NCBI RefSeq assembly: GCF_000685075.1
Contig: NZ_BAYD01000040.1
Coordinates: 21,421 to 85,420 of the forward strand
DNA from: Paraburkholderia oxyphila NBRC 105797
GTDB lineage: Bacteria; Pseudomonadota; Gammaproteobacteria; Burkholderiales; Burkholderiaceae
Length of the DNA stretch: 64,000 nt
Direction of reading: 5' to 3'
Made by a program: the position numbers and the translations under genes
Shown: piece by piece, positions 9,104-17,843 of the stretch
Position numbering within the stretch: position 1 is the stretch's first letter
Layout of the letters: each line of letters begins with the position of its first letter
Notes under the pieces: generated by a model
The model's input: only the letters and a program-made list of their open reading frames with translations
Told to the model about the DNA's origin: nothing
Database searches by the model: none

Positions 9104-10030
9104 ATGACTTTTCTCTACAAGGCTGATCCCACACGCGGCGCCCAGTGGGCAGCGCTCTTTGCGCAGAAAGCGCCCGATGTACCGTTTCGCATCTGGCCCG
9201 ACGTCGGCGATCCGGCCGAGATCCGTTACCTGGCCGCCTGGCAACCGCCGGAAGACCCGGCCCGCACGCTGCCGAATCTCGAAGTCGTGTTTTCGATCGG
9301 TGCAGGGGTCGACCAGTTCGACCTGTCCGGCGTGCCGGAGCACGTGCCGGTGGTCCGGATGATCGAACCGGGCATCGTCGAAGGGATGGTCGAATATGTA
9401 ACCCAAGCAGTACTGACGCTGCATCGCGATCTGTTCGTCTATGCGAATCAACAACAACAACAGATCTGGCGCGAAGCACCAGTGCGCGCTGCGGCGTCGC
9501 GGCGGGTCGGGGTGCTTGGTCTGGGCGTGCTCGGCGTCGCCGTGCTGGAGCGACTGCGGCTTTTCGGCTTCGAGTGCGCGGGCTGGAGCCGGTCGCCACG
9601 GCAAATATCCGGCGTCCAGTGTTACGCGGGCGCCAATGCGCTCGATGCCTTTGTGGCGCGCACTGACATCCTGATCTGTCTGTTGCCCCTGACGCCCGCC
9701 ACGCGTGGCATTCTGAATGCAAGGCTGTTCGCGAATCTACCGCACGGGGCCTCCTTGATCCAGACAGGGCGCGGCCCTCATCTTGTGCAGGAAGACCTGC
9801 TTACCGCGCTCGATAGCGGTCAAGTTGAACATGCCATTCTCGATGTGACCGACCCCGAGCCGTTGCCCGCAGGACATCCGCTCTGGAGTCACCCGCGGGT
9901 ACGCGTCACCCCGCATATCGCGAGCGTCACGCGCCCCGAAACGGCCGTCGACGTTGTGCTGGAGAATTTGCGCCGCCATCGTGCGGGGCTGACCATGCTT
10001 GGGCAAATCGATCGTACTCGGGGGTATTAG
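9104..10030 (+). CDS. ghrA: Glyoxylate/hydroxypyruvate reductase A
   Basis: D-isomer-specific 2-hydroxyacid dehydrogenase of 308 residues, the normal GhrA size. It reduces glyoxylate or hydroxypyruvate with NADPH. The NAD(P) loop GVLGLGVLGVAVLERL lies near residues 134-149, the catalytic arginine region is LIQTGRGPHLV, the glutamate lies in DVTDPEPLPAGHPLW, and the histidine is in VRVTPHIASVTRP. It follows the GNAT gene with six bases between, so they are probably co-transcribed. In this cluster it may interconvert a 2-oxo and a D-2-hydroxy acid, as the counterpart of the FAD/Fe-S dehydrogenase upstream. Confidence 0.85.
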   Translation: MTFLYKADPTRGAQWAALFAQKAPDVPFRIWPDVGDPAEIRYLAAWQPPEDPARTLPNLEVVFSIGAGVDQFDLSGVPEHVPVVRMIEPGIVEGMVEYVTQAVLTLHRDLFVYANQQQQQIWREAPVRAAASRRVGVLGLGVLGVAVLERLRLFGFECAGWSRSPRQISGVQCYAGANALDAFVARTDILICLLPLTPATRGILNARLFANLPHGASLIQTGRGPHLVQEDLLTALDSGQVEHAILDVTDPEPLPAGHPLWSHPRVRVTPHIASVTRPETAVDVVLENLRRHRAGLTMLGQIDRTRGY

Positions 10031-11209
10031 CGTCCAAGTTCAAGCATGAAGTAGTACTAATCGCTTATGCAGAACATCTGGTTAAACTCGACCAGTTGCG
10101 CTTTCCCTCGGTGCAATGTGTCTGGTGCAACTCCCGAGATAGTTCGCCAGCGTACCGCCTGCCTTCAACCAGAATCCGAGCCGCGTCGGTTGCACAAAAG
10201 TCCGCCTGCCCGTTGAGATCGCGGAACTTGCCTCGGTAGATACCAGTGACCGGATCGAATCCACCACGGCTTCGTAGCCGTTGATCATTACCGGGTGAAT
10301 CCACGGCGGCGATCGGCCATGACGAGCATAGCCGTGAAGCACCACGGCCTCCATCAACGTCCGCTTTGTCCTGATCAGTATCAGAATGCATTGATTAGCT
10401 ACGTCGTCTTGTAAGCAGGTCTGCCACGCCGGCACGGGTGGCAATTTCCCAGATATATCCGCGGGAATAATCGACACCGAAAGCTGCGCGATTATTGAGG
10501 ACCGGACTATCCTCAAAACGACATCAGTCACCAGGCAATTTCTATCCAGTACCGCGTGGAACCATTGGCTCAAGCGAATTTACAACATTAAATATCTGAT
10601 GCTTGAGCACTCCATGTAAATGCAGCATAACCATCGCGGAAATTGCGTATCCACCCACTACGTGTAGGTTAACCGGCAGATCGTGCGCCGTCTCTTTTGC
10701 TGGGGCTCGAAGATGAGCGAGTATCGTGATCGGCGGCAGAATAAACAGGCCAAACTATCTGAGCGATCGAATCAAACCTTCGGTTTGAAGGCAACACCTG
10801 AACTGATTGCTCGCATTGACGCGAACCGAGCAAACTCAGACCTCGTATTTCTTGCACGCTTTATTACCTGTTTCCCGGAGATTGAAGCGAACCACGCGAA
10901 CCCGCAACAGTTTGCCGGCTTCGTATTTGCGACTCTACGAGGTATCGGCGCTTTTGGGCTATTCGACATCGCGCAGGACGAGACAGAGGGACAACTGGAA
11001 GTGCTGGTCCAGGTGATCGTCGAGGCGGGAAGCCTACGTTGGGTGTGAAGAAGACCACCGGGGCAGGACCTCACTGGAGTTCCGGACTCTGTGCTGCCAC
11101 GCACATCTTCGCGTTATCCGCGTAAAGCTTCCTTTTCCAGTGACAGTCCCCAAAATAGCTCGCGCCCGGGAAAGCCCCTGCCAGCGCGGTCGCATGCAGC
11201 CGCCCGGAA
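10031..11209. other. Gene-poor region with decayed coding remnants
   Basis: About 1.2 kb without an intact gene. A 163-codon reverse frame (10082-10573) has no recognisable domain or good start. The only identifiable content is the TetR-gene fragment near 10784-11092. The rest shows nothing I can name. Confidence 0.5.
10784..11092 (+). pseudogene. Fragment duplicating the 3' part of the TetR gene at 42805-43452
   Basis: Translation from about 10790 reads KATPELIARIDANRANSD and on to LEVLVQVIVEAGSLRWV, nearly the same as the C-terminal ~85 residues of the TetR regulator at 42805-43452. The DNA match is roughly 85-90 percent by eye and continues past the stop codon into the 3' flank (CCGGGGCAGGACC, GAGTTCCGGACT). 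The DNA-binding N-terminal half is missing, so this is a non-functional copy. An in-frame start upstream (10683) leads into unrelated sequence. Confidence 0.85.
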
Positions 11210-12808
11210 TCAGTGATCGGTCAGTCCGAGCATTTTGTCGAAGAAGACAATCGCCAACACCCCCACGGTATAGCCGTTCTTCGGCGTTCCCGCATACGCC
11301 GGGTTGCCCCAAGTGTTCGTATTCCAGGTGCGCATGACGTATGGACTCAAGAGAACACTTCGGGTAAGCGCGATGTTGGCATCTAACCTCAGGCCGTATT
11401 GGGTCCGTCCTACGGTATAGCCCGTGCCACCGGCCGCCAGGTTCTGCTCCTTCAAATACACCTGCTCGTGCGGTGTCAACGTGGCCCAGTTAAACGACAG
11501 CGATACGCTGTCGTGCGGTCTACTGCGCAGCGGCGCTTCGACGATCACGCCGGCGCTTCCGGTCATCTCGAGCCCGGTGCTGGAGTGAGAATCGAAGCTT
11601 CCCGTCGCAGTCGCAAACAGCGATACGGCAGTCGGATCGGACGCGCCAGCCTTGCCGCCATCCGGGCGATACACCACCTGCCGGCCACCGAAATAGATCC
11701 CCGAGGTGCCTTTATGCGTGCCGAGCGTAAGCGGATCGATCTGGGTACTCGTGTTGTGGTAGAACATGAGTTCGTACGTTTTGGGCCAAGGATCTGTGCG
11801 GTACGTCGTACGGTACGCGAGGTCCGCGAGATAGACGTTGCTGTCTGGCACGCTGTCAGTCCACTCCCAACCGTTGGTGAACGGGAACGCCGGATTTGAA
11901 CGCCACACGCCGCCCTGAATCGACCACGCCGGCGTCAGGTTGTAGCGCACGCGGCCGCCCCAATTCACGTAGATCGGCGGGTTCATGCCGGCGTTATGCT
12001 GCAGAATCAGACTCTGACAGCCGAAGCCCTGGTTGCAGACGGGCGTGGCGAAATACAAGCCAGAATTGGTCTTGCCGAATTCGACGTCGAGTCTGTCGTG
12101 AAAAGCCTTCTGCTCCCAGGTCAGCAACGCAAGATGTGCAACCTTGGGCACGTACGGACCCACGTTGGCCAGCACGTCGCCCACCTGCGTCCCCCAGTCG
12201 AGGTTGACCCGGAACGGTACGAACAACTCCTGAAAATGGAGTGTGGCGCCGGGGAAACCTGCGATCTTCTGCATGTCGAAATCGCCGCCGGCGGCAATGA
12301 ACGTCAGCGCCTCGTGGTTGCCGGTTTCCTGTCCCACGCTCGGATTAGTGAGGTACATCTGCACCAGATTCAATGTTGGCGTGAAACCCCAGTCGTTCAG
12401 CATCTGCCCTATGCCCGACAGCGGCCCCTGGCGCACACCTTCGGGTGCGGACGGCTGCGCGTCGTCGGCATGGGGCACGGCAAGCTGGTCAGTCTTTGGC
12501 ACACCTTGCTGCATCGCCGGACGATCCGTCGACACCAGTTTGACCGGACCGCTTTCCTGGGCAGCGTCAAATCCGCGTTCCCCGCTCGCTACACGCTGTG
12601 CGCGGGAATCCGGCACCCCGTCCCCTTTCGTCGGCGTAGTGGTAGTTCCCGCGGCCGAAGTATCCACCGGCTCAGCCGTCGCTGCAGTCGGTGTGGTTTG
12701 GGCCAAGGCCGTCGCGCCACTCGTGAACATCACCGCCGATACGATCGCCGAGAGCGACCGCAGCACCGCTTTATTGCCTTGAAAGAACTCCCACCCGCTC
12801 GATGACAT
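11210..12808 (-). CDS. OprB-family carbohydrate-selective porin
   Basis: 532 residues. An export signal (about residues 14-37, ending ATALAQ) is followed by a low-complexity T/A-rich linker to about residue 110, then a beta-barrel-like domain with alternating aromatic strands (QGPLSGIGQMLNDWGFTPTLNLVQMYL at its start, a hallmark of OprB N-termini). The C-terminus is NGYTVGVLAIVFFDKMLGLTDH. OprB porins let sugars and related small solutes cross the outer membrane. The start ATG at 12808 has AGGAG eight bases upstream. It stands alone between decayed DNA and an IS, so its partner transporter is not visible. Confidence 0.75.
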   Translation of the reverse strand: MSSSGWEFFQGNKAVLRSLSAIVSAVMFTSGATALAQTTPTAATAEPVDTSAAGTTTTPTKGDGVPDSRAQRVASGERGFDAAQESGPVKLVSTDRPAMQQGVPKTDQLAVPHADDAQPSAPEGVRQGPLSGIGQMLNDWGFTPTLNLVQMYLTNPSVGQETGNHEALTFIAAGGDFDMQKIAGFPGATLHFQELFVPFRVNLDWGTQVGDVLANVGPYVPKVAHLALLTWEQKAFHDRLDVEFGKTNSGLYFATPVCNQGFGCQSLILQHNAGMNPPIYVNWGGRVRYNLTPAWSIQGGVWRSNPAFPFTNGWEWTDSVPDSNVYLADLAYRTTYRTDPWPKTYELMFYHNTSTQIDPLTLGTHKGTSGIYFGGRQVVYRPDGGKAGASDPTAVSLFATATGSFDSHSSTGLEMTGSAGVIVEAPLRSRPHDSVSLSFNWATLTPHEQVYLKEQNLAAGGTGYTVGRTQYGLRLDANIALTRSVLLSPYVMRTWNTNTWGNPAYAGTPKNGYTVGVLAIVFFDKMLGLTDH

Positions 12809-13232
12809 TTATCGTCTCCTAATTTTTTATCAAACCCGTCTACCATCTCTCGACGTAGATGTGCAGTGTTTCGCGTAACTCGTGCGGAAACGCGAATCTC
12901 GCCGCCTACCTGGGCGGTCGCACAATCCGTCGGCAACTCGCAGGCTTCGGCACGAAGTTGCCCAAACCCGTAATGGTTGCCGTACAGATTAGCCTTCGAC
13001 TCCATCGGCGCAGGCGGCACCTGGCTGTGGCATACAACGACGTAGCCGGATCGCTGCGGGAAATGCCCGCGCAGTATGCCCACCATCTCGCGCCTCAACC
13101 TCGAGCATGGCGCCGCGGGCTGATTGGTTCGAGCGCCGAACGTGATTCACCGGTCAATATCTGTTTATTAAGCTTAACTAATCGATATGCATGTATTCCG
13201 CTCTTCCGCTAGTCACGCCCCCCACGGACCAA
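12809..13232. other. Intergenic region upstream of the porin
   Basis: This is the likely promoter region of the porin gene. A 10-base perfect palindrome TTAAGCTTAA is at 13168-13177. Open frames on both strands here have no recognisable product. Confidence 0.35.
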
Positions 13233-13235
13233 CTA

Positions 13236-13262
13236 GTTCATTGAACCAAGGAATTCGCACCG
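13236..13262 (+). repeat. IS630 left terminal inverted repeat
   Basis: It pairs with 13976-14002: GTTCATTGAACC against GTCCGTTGAACC, then GAATTCGCACCG against GAATTGCACCG with a one-base gap. TA flanks it on the outside. Confidence 0.8.
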
Positions 13263-13274
13263 CGCAGCGCAACG

Positions 13275-13943
13275 ATGGCCGTTGACCAGGTAAGGCGAGC
13301 GCGGCTGACCCTGCTGCTTGACGAAGGGGCCTCGCGCGGGACGGCCATGAACGAATTGCGATGCGATTTGCGTTTCGTCACCCCATCGCAAACCCGCTTC
13401 GCCAGTGAACGTATGGCCAGCCCGTATGGCAGGTACCCAGGTAGTGCGCCGCGCCTTGACCAGGCGCGTCTTGAGGCGAGAGTGCTCGACTACACGCTGC
13501 GGCGCAAGCCGGCTGACGTCTCGACGCATTGGTGCAGCCGCAAGTTGGCGGCGCAGTTGGGCATGCCCTCCATGATGCTTCAACGTATCTGGCGCAAGCA
13601 CGAAGTTCGGCCACATCGTCTCAATACGCACATGGTGCCGAACGATCCCGACTTTGAGGCCAAGGCTACCGATGTGATCGGGCTGTACCTGAACCCGCCG
13701 TTGCATGCGGCGTTGTTCTGCGTGGACAAGAAAACGGCCATTCAGGCGTTTGATCGCAAAGGCCATACGAACGTCTCGATACATTATTCCCCCACGTATT
13801 TGTCATGGTCGAACCAGGTCGAGAACTGGATTGCCCGCATCCAGCCCGACATCATCACGCGCGGGGTATTCACCACCACCAGAGACCTCGACAATAGCTC
13901 ATGCGTTTCATCCGCCAATGGAGCCAGCAGGCTGCCTCGTTGA
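13275..13943 (+). pseudogene. IS630-family transposase, internally deleted
   Basis: The N-terminal part is an IS630 helix-turn-helix region (WCSRKLAAQLGMPSMMLQRIWRKHEVRPHR). The frame then reaches the first catalytic block, FCVDKKTAIQAFDRK, and jumps directly to NVSIHYSPTYLSWSNQVENW, which in intact relatives lies over 100 residues later. The second catalytic aspartate and surrounding core are therefore missing. Near 13900 the frame also slips: the expected continuation LMRFIRQW is in another frame. It cannot be active. Confidence 0.85.
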
Positions 13944-13975
13944 AATGGAAGTAAGCCGATCCAACTCGACGTATC

Positions 13976-14002
13976 CGGTGCAATTCATCCGGTTCAACGG
14001 AC
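13976..14002 (-). repeat. IS630 right terminal inverted repeat
   Basis: Partner of 13236-13262. Its outer base together with the TA duplication forms the TAG stop codon of the aldehyde dehydrogenase gene that ends at 14002 on the reverse strand. Confidence 0.8.
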
Positions 14003-15516
14003 TAGCGGTCGAACACGGGGATGATCAGCGATTTGACTTCGGTGTACTGCTCGATGGCGCCGCGTCCATGTTCCCGGCCATATCCCGACTGTTTGGTTCC
14101 ACCGAACGGCAGGCTCGGATCCAATGGAATATGGCTGTTGATCCAGACCGTACCCGCCTCCACGAGGCGTGCGGCACGCAGCGCGCTATTCAAATCGTTC
14201 GTCCAGATGCTGGCGGCCAGGCCATACCGGCTACAGTTCGCCATCTCGATGGCCTCGTCGAGGGAATCGACCGGAACGGCGGTGATTACCGGGCCGAAGA
14301 TTTCCTGCTGCATGGCCCGGCTCGTTGGCGCTTGATCGATCAGCAGCGTCGGAGCGTAGTAGTACCCGTCGCGCTCCGGCACGTTGCCGCCCGTCACGAC
14401 CTTGGCGCCCTCGGCGCGGCATGCCGCGACTGCATCCGCCACGCGCGCGCGATGGCGCTCGGAAGTGAGCGGCTGCAGGCCCGCCGCAGGATCCAATCCC
14501 GGGCCGAGCGACAACGCCTGTATCGTGGCTGCCAGTTGTTCGAGCGTCTTGTCGAAGATTTCCCGATGAATGTATAGACGCGAAGCAGCGGCACAAACCT
14601 GGCCCTGGTTGAAAAAGCATCCGCCCATGAGGCCGGGCAGGATCCGCTCGGGATCGACGTCGTTCATGACGATCATCGGATTCTTGCCGCCGAGTTCCAG
14701 CGTGAATCGCGTCATGTTGGTCAGCGCTATGCGACCGAGTTCCTGGCCGACCGCAGTGGATCCGGTAAACGTGAGCTTGTCGATGCCTGCGTGGCCGGCC
14801 AGCACCGCACCGACATCGATGCCTGTTCCCGTCACCACGTTGACCACGCCTGGCGGAAAGCCGGCGGCCCGCGTCAGCTCGGCCAGGTAGAGTGCGGTCA
14901 GCGGAGTGTCCTCCGAGGGCTTGAGCACGAGGGTACAGCCGCACGCCAGCGCGGAAGCCAGTTTCCAGACCGCGATCGCGAGAGGGAAATTCCATGGCAC
15001 GATCGCGCCCACGACGCCGACCGGCTCGCGCAAGGTCACCCCGAGATTGCGTGCCCCTTCGGGAATCGGGATCGACAGATCCGACGATGTGCCTTCGATC
15101 TTCGTGGCCCATCCGGCCATATAGCGTATGTATTCGACCGAGCCGCGCACCTCGATGGCCCGAGCGGCGTGGATCGACTTTCCTTGATTGAGGGTTTCCA
15201 ACTGAGCCAACGCCTCGCCATCGGCCTCGAGCATGTCGGCAAGCTTGAGCAAAAGCCGCTCGCGTTCGGCCGGACGGCAGCGCGCCCAGCCGGGAAAGGC
15301 CCGATTCGCGGCGGCCACCGCGCGATCCACGTCCTCGGGGCCGGCGTCCGTCACGCTCGAAATGACTTTTCCCGTCGAGGGATCGAATACGTTGCGGCGC
15401 CGATCGAACTTCGATTCGACGTGTTCGCCGTCGATCCACAGCAGATGCCGTCGCGCCAGGAATTCGCCGACGCGCGGCAACACCGGGATCAATGCGGATG
15501 CGTTGTGTTCACTCAT
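14002..15516 (-). CDS. NAD-dependent aldehyde dehydrogenase, phenylacetaldehyde-dehydrogenase-like
   Basis: 504 residues. PWNFPLAIAVWKLASALACG binds the cofactor, FTGSTAVGQELG is the glycine motif, the glutamate is in LELGGKNPM, and the nucleophile is in NQGQVCAAASRLY. The N-terminus (FLARRHLLWIDGEHVES) and C-terminus (FGGTKQSGYGREHG...YTEVKSL) resemble FeaB/StyD phenylacetaldehyde dehydrogenases. ATG at 15516 has AGAGGAG upstream and overlaps the aldolase stop by 8 bases, so the two are translationally coupled. It probably oxidises an aldehyde released by the aldolase. The stop codon is created by the abutting IS630 copy, so the native C-terminus may have lost a few residues. Confidence 0.82.
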   Translation of the reverse strand: MSEHNASALIPVLPRVGEFLARRHLLWIDGEHVESKFDRRRNVFDPSTGKVISSVTDAGPEDVDRAVAAANRAFPGWARCRPAERERLLLKLADMLEADGEALAQLETLNQGKSIHAARAIEVRGSVEYIRYMAGWATKIEGTSSDLSIPIPEGARNLGVTLREPVGVVGAIVPWNFPLAIAVWKLASALACGCTLVLKPSEDTPLTALYLAELTRAAGFPPGVVNVVTGTGIDVGAVLAGHAGIDKLTFTGSTAVGQELGRIALTNMTRFTLELGGKNPMIVMNDVDPERILPGLMGGCFFNQGQVCAAASRLYIHREIFDKTLEQLAATIQALSLGPGLDPAAGLQPLTSERHRARVADAVAACRAEGAKVVTGGNVPERDGYYYAPTLLIDQAPTSRAMQQEIFGPVITAVPVDSLDEAIEMANCSRYGLAASIWTNDLNSALRAARLVEAGTVWINSHIPLDPSLPFGGTKQSGYGREHGRGAIEQYTEVKSLIIPVFDR

Positions 15517-16327
15517 GGCCGTGCTCTCCTCTGGAAGCAATCGCGTCGATACGCTGAGCCGCCATCGCGCTGCCCTTGATCAGGAACCCGAGATCGGTCC
15601 CGCAAGAAATGAATCGTGCACCCGTTGCCAACCATCGACCCACTTCTTCGGGTTGCCCCGACAATCCGCCAATGCCGACGTGCTTTCCCGCGCGGCGGCA
15701 GGTATCGACGACGTGCTGCAGCGCGGCCCGGACGCGGGGATGGCACACCTCCCCGGGCAACCCCATGTCCATCGACAGGTCGTACGTGCCGACGAAGACC
15801 ATGTCGACACCGTCCACTTCGGCGATAGCCGCGATGTTGTCCAGCCCTCGACGCGATTCGAGCATGACCGCCACCATCGTCGCGTCGTTCAGTGCCTGGC
15901 ACACGGCTTCGGCGGGAAACTGGCGATAGCCGAGCAAAGGCAATTGGGGCGACGCGGAACGCTCGCCGGCCGGAAAGTACCGCGCGCGCCGCACGATCTC
16001 GCGGGCATCCTCCGCAGTTTCCACGTGTGGCGCGATGATCCCCATCGCCCCGGCATCCAGTGCGCGCCCGATATCCGCGCCGCGCCAGTCGGCCACGCGC
16101 ATCAACGGCGTCACGCCGCACGCCTGCGCCGCTAGACATATCTGCCCGGCATCGCGCAGATCCATGGTCGAATGCTCGAGGTCCACATACAGCGTATCGA
16201 AGCCCGCCGCTTGCGCGACGCGGGCTATTTCCGATCCACGGCCGTAAGTCACGGTCATGGACAGGACCGTTCTGCCCGCGGACAACTTCTCCTTGACACG
16301 GTTGCGTGTCAGCTCCACCAGATTCAT
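15509..16327 (-). CDS. HpcH/HpaI family class II aldolase
   Basis: About 272 residues. The family cleaves 4-hydroxy-2-oxo acids to pyruvate plus an aldehyde (HpaI, GarL) with a divalent metal. Visible motifs are YVDLEHSTMDL, LMRVADWRGADIGRALDAGAMG, VMLESRRGLDNI with a metal-ligand glutamate, and VDMVFVGTYDLSMDMG with the metal aspartate. I choose ATG at 16327 (MNLVELTRN) because GAGGA lies just before it; ATG at 16348 has none. It is followed by the aldehyde dehydrogenase with an 8-base overlap, a typical aldolase-dehydrogenase pairing at the end of a meta-cleavage pathway. Confidence 0.85.
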   Translation of the reverse strand: MNLVELTRNRVKEKLSAGRTVLSMTVTYGRGSEIARVAQAAGFDTLYVDLEHSTMDLRDAGQICLAAQACGVTPLMRVADWRGADIGRALDAGAMGIIAPHVETAEDAREIVRRARYFPAGERSASPQLPLLGYRQFPAEAVCQALNDATMVAVMLESRRGLDNIAAIAEVDGVDMVFVGTYDLSMDMGLPGEVCHPRVRAALQHVVDTCRRAGKHVGIGGLSGQPEEVGRWLATGARFISCGTDLGFLIKGSAMAAQRIDAIASRGEHGHE

Positions 16328-16373
16328 CTCGTTCCTCGCATCGTCCATCAGGTTGCCGTTGACGCAGTACGCA

Positions 16374-17594
16374 TCAGACCGCAGCGAAATTGTTCATGCG
16401 CATCCCGACGCTCAGCCCCGCGCGCGCACGCTGGAGACGCGACGAGTCAGCCAGCACGCTTGCATCGATACGGGCGAAATCCGGCGCGCCACATAACTGC
16501 ATGGCTCTGCGCAACTCGTCCTCGAGAATATCGAGCGCCCTGCGTGCGCCCGGGGCTCCGGCGGCAATGGCGCCATACAGCGTGGCGCGCCCGAGCAGCA
16601 CGGCGTTCGCGCCAAGGGCGCGTGCCTTGAGGATGTCGACGCCGCGCCTGACTCCGCCGTCGAGCATCACTTCCATCTTTCCCGCGGCGGCGGCCACCGC
16701 AGGCAGCGCATCGAAGGTCGCCATCGAGGTGTCCAGCTGACGCCCACCGTGGTTCGATACCACGACGGCATCGCACCCCAGGCTGCTCAAGCGCTCGGCA
16801 TCGTCCGGCCGCAACACGCCCTTGACGACGAGCTTTCTCGGCCACACATCGCGCAGCGCCGCCAGCCGCGCCCAATCGAACGACGGGTCGTAGTCGCGTC
16901 CCGCTGCCGACGCCAGGGTCGACCGGGGTGCCGCATCGCCGTCCAGGCCGTGCAGGTTGCCCGCGGGCGGCGTGCCGCGGATCAGCATGTCAATCGACCA
17001 GCGTGGGTGCGAGACGAGATCCAACAGACCTGCGCGTGTGGGCCTGAACGGCGCGCTGAATCCGTTGCGCAGATCGCGTTCGCGCTTACCGCCCACGGCG
17101 AGATCCACGGTGATCACCAGCGCCTCGTAATCGGCCGCACGCGCCCGATCGATCATCTTCGCCAGGAACGCCTGATTTTGAAGAATATAGGCCTGGAACC
17201 AATGACGGCCCGGCGCCGCATCCGCGATCTCCTCGATCGACGCGCTCGATCGAGTGGACAGCGTGTAGGGAATGCCGCTGTCCGCCGCCGCCTTGGCGAT
17301 GCAGACGTCGCCGCCGCGCCGGCCGAGATCGACCCCGCCGGTCGGCCCGACGACTATCGGGAGGGCTGCCGGCACGCCGAGAATGTTCGTGCGCGTCTCG
17401 ACCGTCGCGACGTCGACCAGTATGCGAGGCGCAATCCTAGTCTGCTCGAACGCCGCGCGATTGGCGCGCAAGGTGACCTCGTCCTCGGCGCCCCCGTCAA
17501 AGAAATCGAAGACCAGCCGAGGAAGGCGTCGCATAGCCATCATGCGCAGATCTTCTATGGAAAAGGCAGAATCTGCCCTACGCTCGAGATTCAT
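16374..17594 (-). CDS. FMN-dependent alpha-hydroxy-acid oxidase/dehydrogenase (LldD family)
   Basis: 406 residues, TIM-barrel FMN enzyme. It shows the N-terminal FDFFDGGAEDEVTLRANR block, the active-site SNHGGRQLDTS with the proton-abstracting histidine, and the phosphate loop DGGVRRGVDILKARALGANAVLLGRA. Members oxidise L-lactate, mandelate or glycolate to the 2-oxo acid. It is the first gene of a short leftward set with the HpaI aldolase and aldehyde dehydrogenase. Lactate from glyoxalase action or a hydroxy acid from the pathway could be the substrate; the sequence does not decide. Confidence 0.83.
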   Translation of the reverse strand: MNLERRADSAFSIEDLRMMAMRRLPRLVFDFFDGGAEDEVTLRANRAAFEQTRIAPRILVDVATVETRTNILGVPAALPIVVGPTGGVDLGRRGGDVCIAKAAADSGIPYTLSTRSSASIEEIADAAPGRHWFQAYILQNQAFLAKMIDRARAADYEALVITVDLAVGGKRERDLRNGFSAPFRPTRAGLLDLVSHPRWSIDMLIRGTPPAGNLHGLDGDAAPRSTLASAAGRDYDPSFDWARLAALRDVWPRKLVVKGVLRPDDAERLSSLGCDAVVVSNHGGRQLDTSMATFDALPAVAAAAGKMEVMLDGGVRRGVDILKARALGANAVLLGRATLYGAIAAGAPGARRALDILEDELRRAMQLCGAPDFARIDASVLADSSRLQRARAGLSVGMRMNNFAAV

Positions 17595-17843
17595 CTTCTG
17601 TGCTCATGTGGGTATAGTCGAAACGTCCGTCGCACCGACGATGCTCCGTACCGAAATGTATGCATCATCGGCAACTGCAATGAATCCATTCTATCCAGCC
17701 TCAAACGCGCAATTTGCTAAACGAACTGTTCGCATTTCGCGGACGACGTCGCTGGCTGCAAGACGATCGCGGGCATGCTCCAGCCCGCCCGCGGCGTCCC
17801 GGCCGGGTGCCGGCGAGATGCCCCTGCGGCAGACGAAGCCCGG

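Larger units (their letters stand above)
13234..14004 (+). mobile_element. Defective IS630-family insertion sequence with TA target duplication
   Basis: The element is bounded by imperfect inverted repeats of about 27 bases. Left (13236 on) begins GTTCATTGAACC and reaches GAATTCGCACCG; right, read in reverse from 14002, begins GTCCGTTGAACC and reaches GAATTGCACCG. Each end is flanked by TA (13234-13235 and 14003-14004), the expected IS630/Tc1 target duplication. It is about 767 bp inside, short for the family (about 1.1 kb), because the transposase is internally deleted. Confidence 0.85.

Noticed and set aside
10082..10573. 163-codon reverse frame
   Set aside because: No family, no ribosome site, and located in decayed DNA.
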